DNA of 64,000 bases, from the NCBI GenBank assembly GCA_026398615.1, contig JAPLSN010000024.1:61984-125983 (forward strand). Reading direction: 5' to 3'. The notes beneath the pieces are model-generated. The model made no database searches and was not told where the DNA came from. It was given only the letters and a program-made list of their open reading frames with translations. A program made the position numbers and the translations under genes. Source of the stretch: Spirochaetota bacterium. Its GTDB lineage: Bacteria > Spirochaetota > Spirochaetia > Treponematales > UBA12059. Shown one piece after another: positions 61,925-64,000 of this stretch. Numbering within the stretch: the stretch's first letter is position 1; each line of letters begins with the position of its first letter.

Positions 61925-63919
61925 TCATTTCTTCCGGGCGATATTCCTGTATTGTTCCACCATGTACGACACCATGTCGTCCGATACTTTCCGATAGCGT
62001 TCAAGTATCGACGGATGTTGTACGGCGATATTGTTTTTTTCACCGGGGTCTTTTTCGAGATCATAGAGTTCCTCGCGCGAGTCCTTCATCCGCTTGATGT
62101 ATTTCCAGTTCCCGTCCCGTACACCCATGAGTTCATCGTTCCAAGAGGTATGGAAAACCGCCATCTTTTCCCTTGAAGCCGAAAAGATCGATTCCCCGTC
62201 CCTGGCGGTCACATCCCCTATCTCCAGAAGGTCAAGGATGGACGGCATGATGTCGATATGCCGCGATATCGAATCCATCACGATGCCAAACGGAAAAAGC
62301 GATTTGCTGTAGAAGATGGCTGGCACATGCACGTTCTCTTCGTAGATGAAGAGAGGATGATTGTAGTTCCCCGTGTGCTGGTAGAAGGCCTCTCCGTGAT
62401 CGGTAACCATCACGAATACCGTGTTTTCCATCAAATTCTCATTTTCAAGTTCATCTATCAGGTTTCCCATGGCGGCATCGGCGTAATGAAGCGAGTTCAG
62501 ATAGTTCCGCCAGGTCTTTTCCGCCGTCCCGATACCCATTTCTTCCGGATCCGTGATTTTCCGGAAGTCGTCGGGTGTCGCGTATGGATGGTGCGGATTC
62601 ACGGGAGCCATTATCAGGAAATACGGCGATGACTGCCGTTTTATCCAATCCACGGCAGGTTTGATCATCAGTCGTTCGTCAGCTCCCCAACCGACATTTT
62701 TTCCGTACTCTCCGCTCACCATCAGGTCCTTGTAGAGGATGAATTCATCAATACCCCTGTTTGCGAGGAATTTATTCCTCTCGGCATATAATAGATCACC
62801 CGTATGTATCAGGCAGGTTGCATAGCCGTTGTCGGAAAGGACCTCGGTGATCGTATGAACGTCCACGTCATGGTATTCCCGGAATATCATCGACTTCCCG
62901 TACATGGAATAGCGCGAACTCATGACGGAATAGATGGTATTTGCCGAAAGCGGGTAATTCGAATAGTGATTCGAAAGGAGAAGCCCGTTTCGGGACAATG
63001 AATGCATGGCGGGAAGCACCTGTTCGCCATTGTACTCGAGGTCGTAGTATGACCAGCTCGTCGATTCGAATAAATATAGAATGACATTGTAGTTTCCTTT
63101 CTTGACAACCGGCAGGAACCTGTCCGTTCCGGGTTTTTCGATCGAGTCCGTGGCATGATCCGATGCGGACACCCTTTCTGCAGCGGGCGGCATGAACGTT
63201 TCCCTTCCCGGCCCGAACAGCAAGGCGCTCACGGGATTCGTCCCGAGCTCCGCTCCTTGCGTTCGCGCAGGCGAAGCATGTAAACCCTCGGCATTTCCAT
63301 TCGTCATCGCGACCGAAAACAGGGCAAGCACTAGTACCAACGATGTGAAAAACGCGACAAACCGCTTGATTCGATATATCGAGCGTTCTCGGGCACGCAT
63401 TCGCTTCCCGAGTGTGAAAATGGATGACGATATCAGTAATAAAAGGAAAATCACGAGACCGCTCCGGGATACCGTCGATATTTCCGTGACAGCGGAAACC
63501 AGCATGGATTTGATGTCGGTGAATTGTTCGCCACCGATGTAATTTTTCCCGAAAGCGGTTTGATAAACCCGGATGAAATCGGTCGCGAATACCATGAACG
63601 CGGAATAGGAAACCACGAACAGCAGGGACAGCAAGGGGAGTATCCGCTTGAATACGGGCGTCAGCAGCCATCCGGCGACAAGCACCGCCAGGACGATCGT
63701 CGTCGCCATCACGTCCGAAGCAAAGGCAGCTGCCATATAGGAGCGGTACTGTTCACCCGCAAACGAAGCAGGGAATATTCCGTCCAGCAGTACATGCACC
63801 CTCGCCCGGTAGAACGCAAGCACGGCCAGGACGAACATGTCCAGAACCAGGTAAAACGGAGATGATCGCCCCAGGCTTTCCCTGTAGGACAATGCCTGAG
63901 AGCCGCCGTGTTCATGCAT
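61925..63919 (-). CDS. LtaS/MdoB-like membrane phosphotransferase (sulfatase superfamily)
   Basis: A 664-residue protein: five N-terminal membrane segments (about residues 22-225), then a periplasmic alkaline-phosphatase-superfamily domain (about 275-640). Active-site signs are ILYLFESTSWSYYDLEY (metal Glu), a likely nucleophilic Thr in PLSANTIYSVMSSRYS, and MVTDHGEAFYQHTGNYNH (metal Asp/His). The general build is that of LtaS, MdoB/OpgB and related enzymes that transfer phosphoglycerol or other head groups to glycans or lipids. Codon use is visibly poorer in GC than the rest of the window, which suggests acquisition. Neighbours do not explain its function. Confidence 0.85.
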   Translation of the reverse strand: MHEHGGSQALSYRESLGRSSPFYLVLDMFVLAVLAFYRARVHVLLDGIFPASFAGEQYRSYMAAAFASDVMATTIVLAVLVAGWLLTPVFKRILPLLSLLFVVSYSAFMVFATDFIRVYQTAFGKNYIGGEQFTDIKSMLVSAVTEISTVSRSGLVIFLLLLISSSIFTLGKRMRARERSIYRIKRFVAFFTSLVLVLALFSVAMTNGNAEGLHASPARTQGAELGTNPVSALLFGPGRETFMPPAAERVSASDHATDSIEKPGTDRFLPVVKKGNYNVILYLFESTSWSYYDLEYNGEQVLPAMHSLSRNGLLLSNHYSNYPLSANTIYSVMSSRYSMYGKSMIFREYHDVDVHTITEVLSDNGYATCLIHTGDLLYAERNKFLANRGIDEFILYKDLMVSGEYGKNVGWGADERLMIKPAVDWIKRQSSPYFLIMAPVNPHHPYATPDDFRKITDPEEMGIGTAEKTWRNYLNSLHYADAAMGNLIDELENENLMENTVFVMVTDHGEAFYQHTGNYNHPLFIYEENVHVPAIFYSKSLFPFGIVMDSISRHIDIMPSILDLLEIGDVTARDGESIFSASREKMAVFHTSWNDELMGVRDGNWKYIKRMKDSREELYDLEKDPGEKNNIAVQHPSILERYRKVSDDMVSYMVEQYRNIARKK

Positions 63920-64000
63920 TTCGTTTGCCGCTCGCTATCGATGGATGTGTACGTTCGAACCTTGCCCATCCAACCCGCTGAACCGAGTTGTGGATCCAAA

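Overview
The window is GC-rich chromosomal DNA (composition judged by eye, not counted) from what looks like a free-living, flagellated, diderm member of the Spirochaetota, probably a treponeme or spirochaete relative. Pointers are an FlgM anti-sigma factor, a membrane-bound class III adenylate cyclase with an extracytoplasmic sensor region, a LolA-like/permease/ATPase envelope cluster with an outer-membrane barrel, PEGA-domain proteins, and an HRDC-type accessory protein of a diversity-generating retroelement (DGR). The assignment is an inference; no rRNA or tRNA gene was seen.

Layout. 1-4.1 kb: rRNA/tRNA methyltransferase (cut by the window edge), a broken iron-alcohol-dehydrogenase-like gene, flgM, rsmI and an AI-2E-family membrane protein. 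4.1-7.6 kb: the most unusual locus, a secreted caspase-PEGA-formylglycine/C-lectin-fold protein with a C-terminal end typical of DGR variable repeats, followed by hairpins and a truncated HRDC accessory gene; no reverse transcriptase or template repeat is visible. 7.9-15.3 kb: PHP phosphoesterase, radical SAM enzyme, RidA, PatB-type C-S lyase, and two secondary transporters. 15.5-23.1 kb: an HcnB/HcnC-like dehydrogenase pair, glycerophosphodiesterase and a Ugp-type ABC importer. 23.3-29 kb: an unknown protein, a secreted PEGA protein, small genes, a ROK repressor and two glycosidase relics. 29.1-34.5 kb: metH, a drug/metabolite exporter and an unknown. 34.5-39.7 kb: aminosugar/mannose catabolism (manA, ROK sugar kinase, GlcNAc-type kinase, divergent nagA-nagB). 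39.8-47.4 kb: secreted ankyrin protein, adenylate cyclase, lipoprotein, orphan histidine kinase. 47.5-51.9 kb: Fbp/Afu-type ABC importer. 52.4-54.3 kb: typA. 54.5-60.7 kb: a TetR-controlled envelope cluster (beta-barrel, LolA-like protein, two permeases, ATPase, regulator). 60.8-63.9 kb: a ruined apbE gene and an alkaline-phosphatase-superfamily membrane phosphotransferase whose base composition is visibly poorer in GC.

Two themes run through the window. First, several genes survive only as stubs that keep the start and end of a protein but have lost the middle (Fe-ADH, beta-mannosidase, tocopherol-cyclase-like, apbE), and others are fragments (GH20) or truncated (HRDC). Second, there are at least four families of short dispersed repeats: a roughly 70-bp palindromic element with three copies, a GAGCTCTGTCCCC motif seen seven times including an inverted pair inside a permease gene, CACGAAGG-type repeats, and a roughly 63-bp tandem repeat with a remote copy.

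Functionally the genes suggest a heterotroph living on polymer-derived sugars: GlcNAc phosphorylation, deacetylation and deamination lead to fructose-6-phosphate, mannose enters through ManA, glycerophosphodiesters are imported and cleaved by the Ugp set, and relic glycosidases mark lost polysaccharide-degrading functions. Several operators are readable: a near-perfect promoter-operator for the TetR gene, a 20-bp palindrome upstream of the ROK gene and a LacI-type operator upstream of a sugar transporter.
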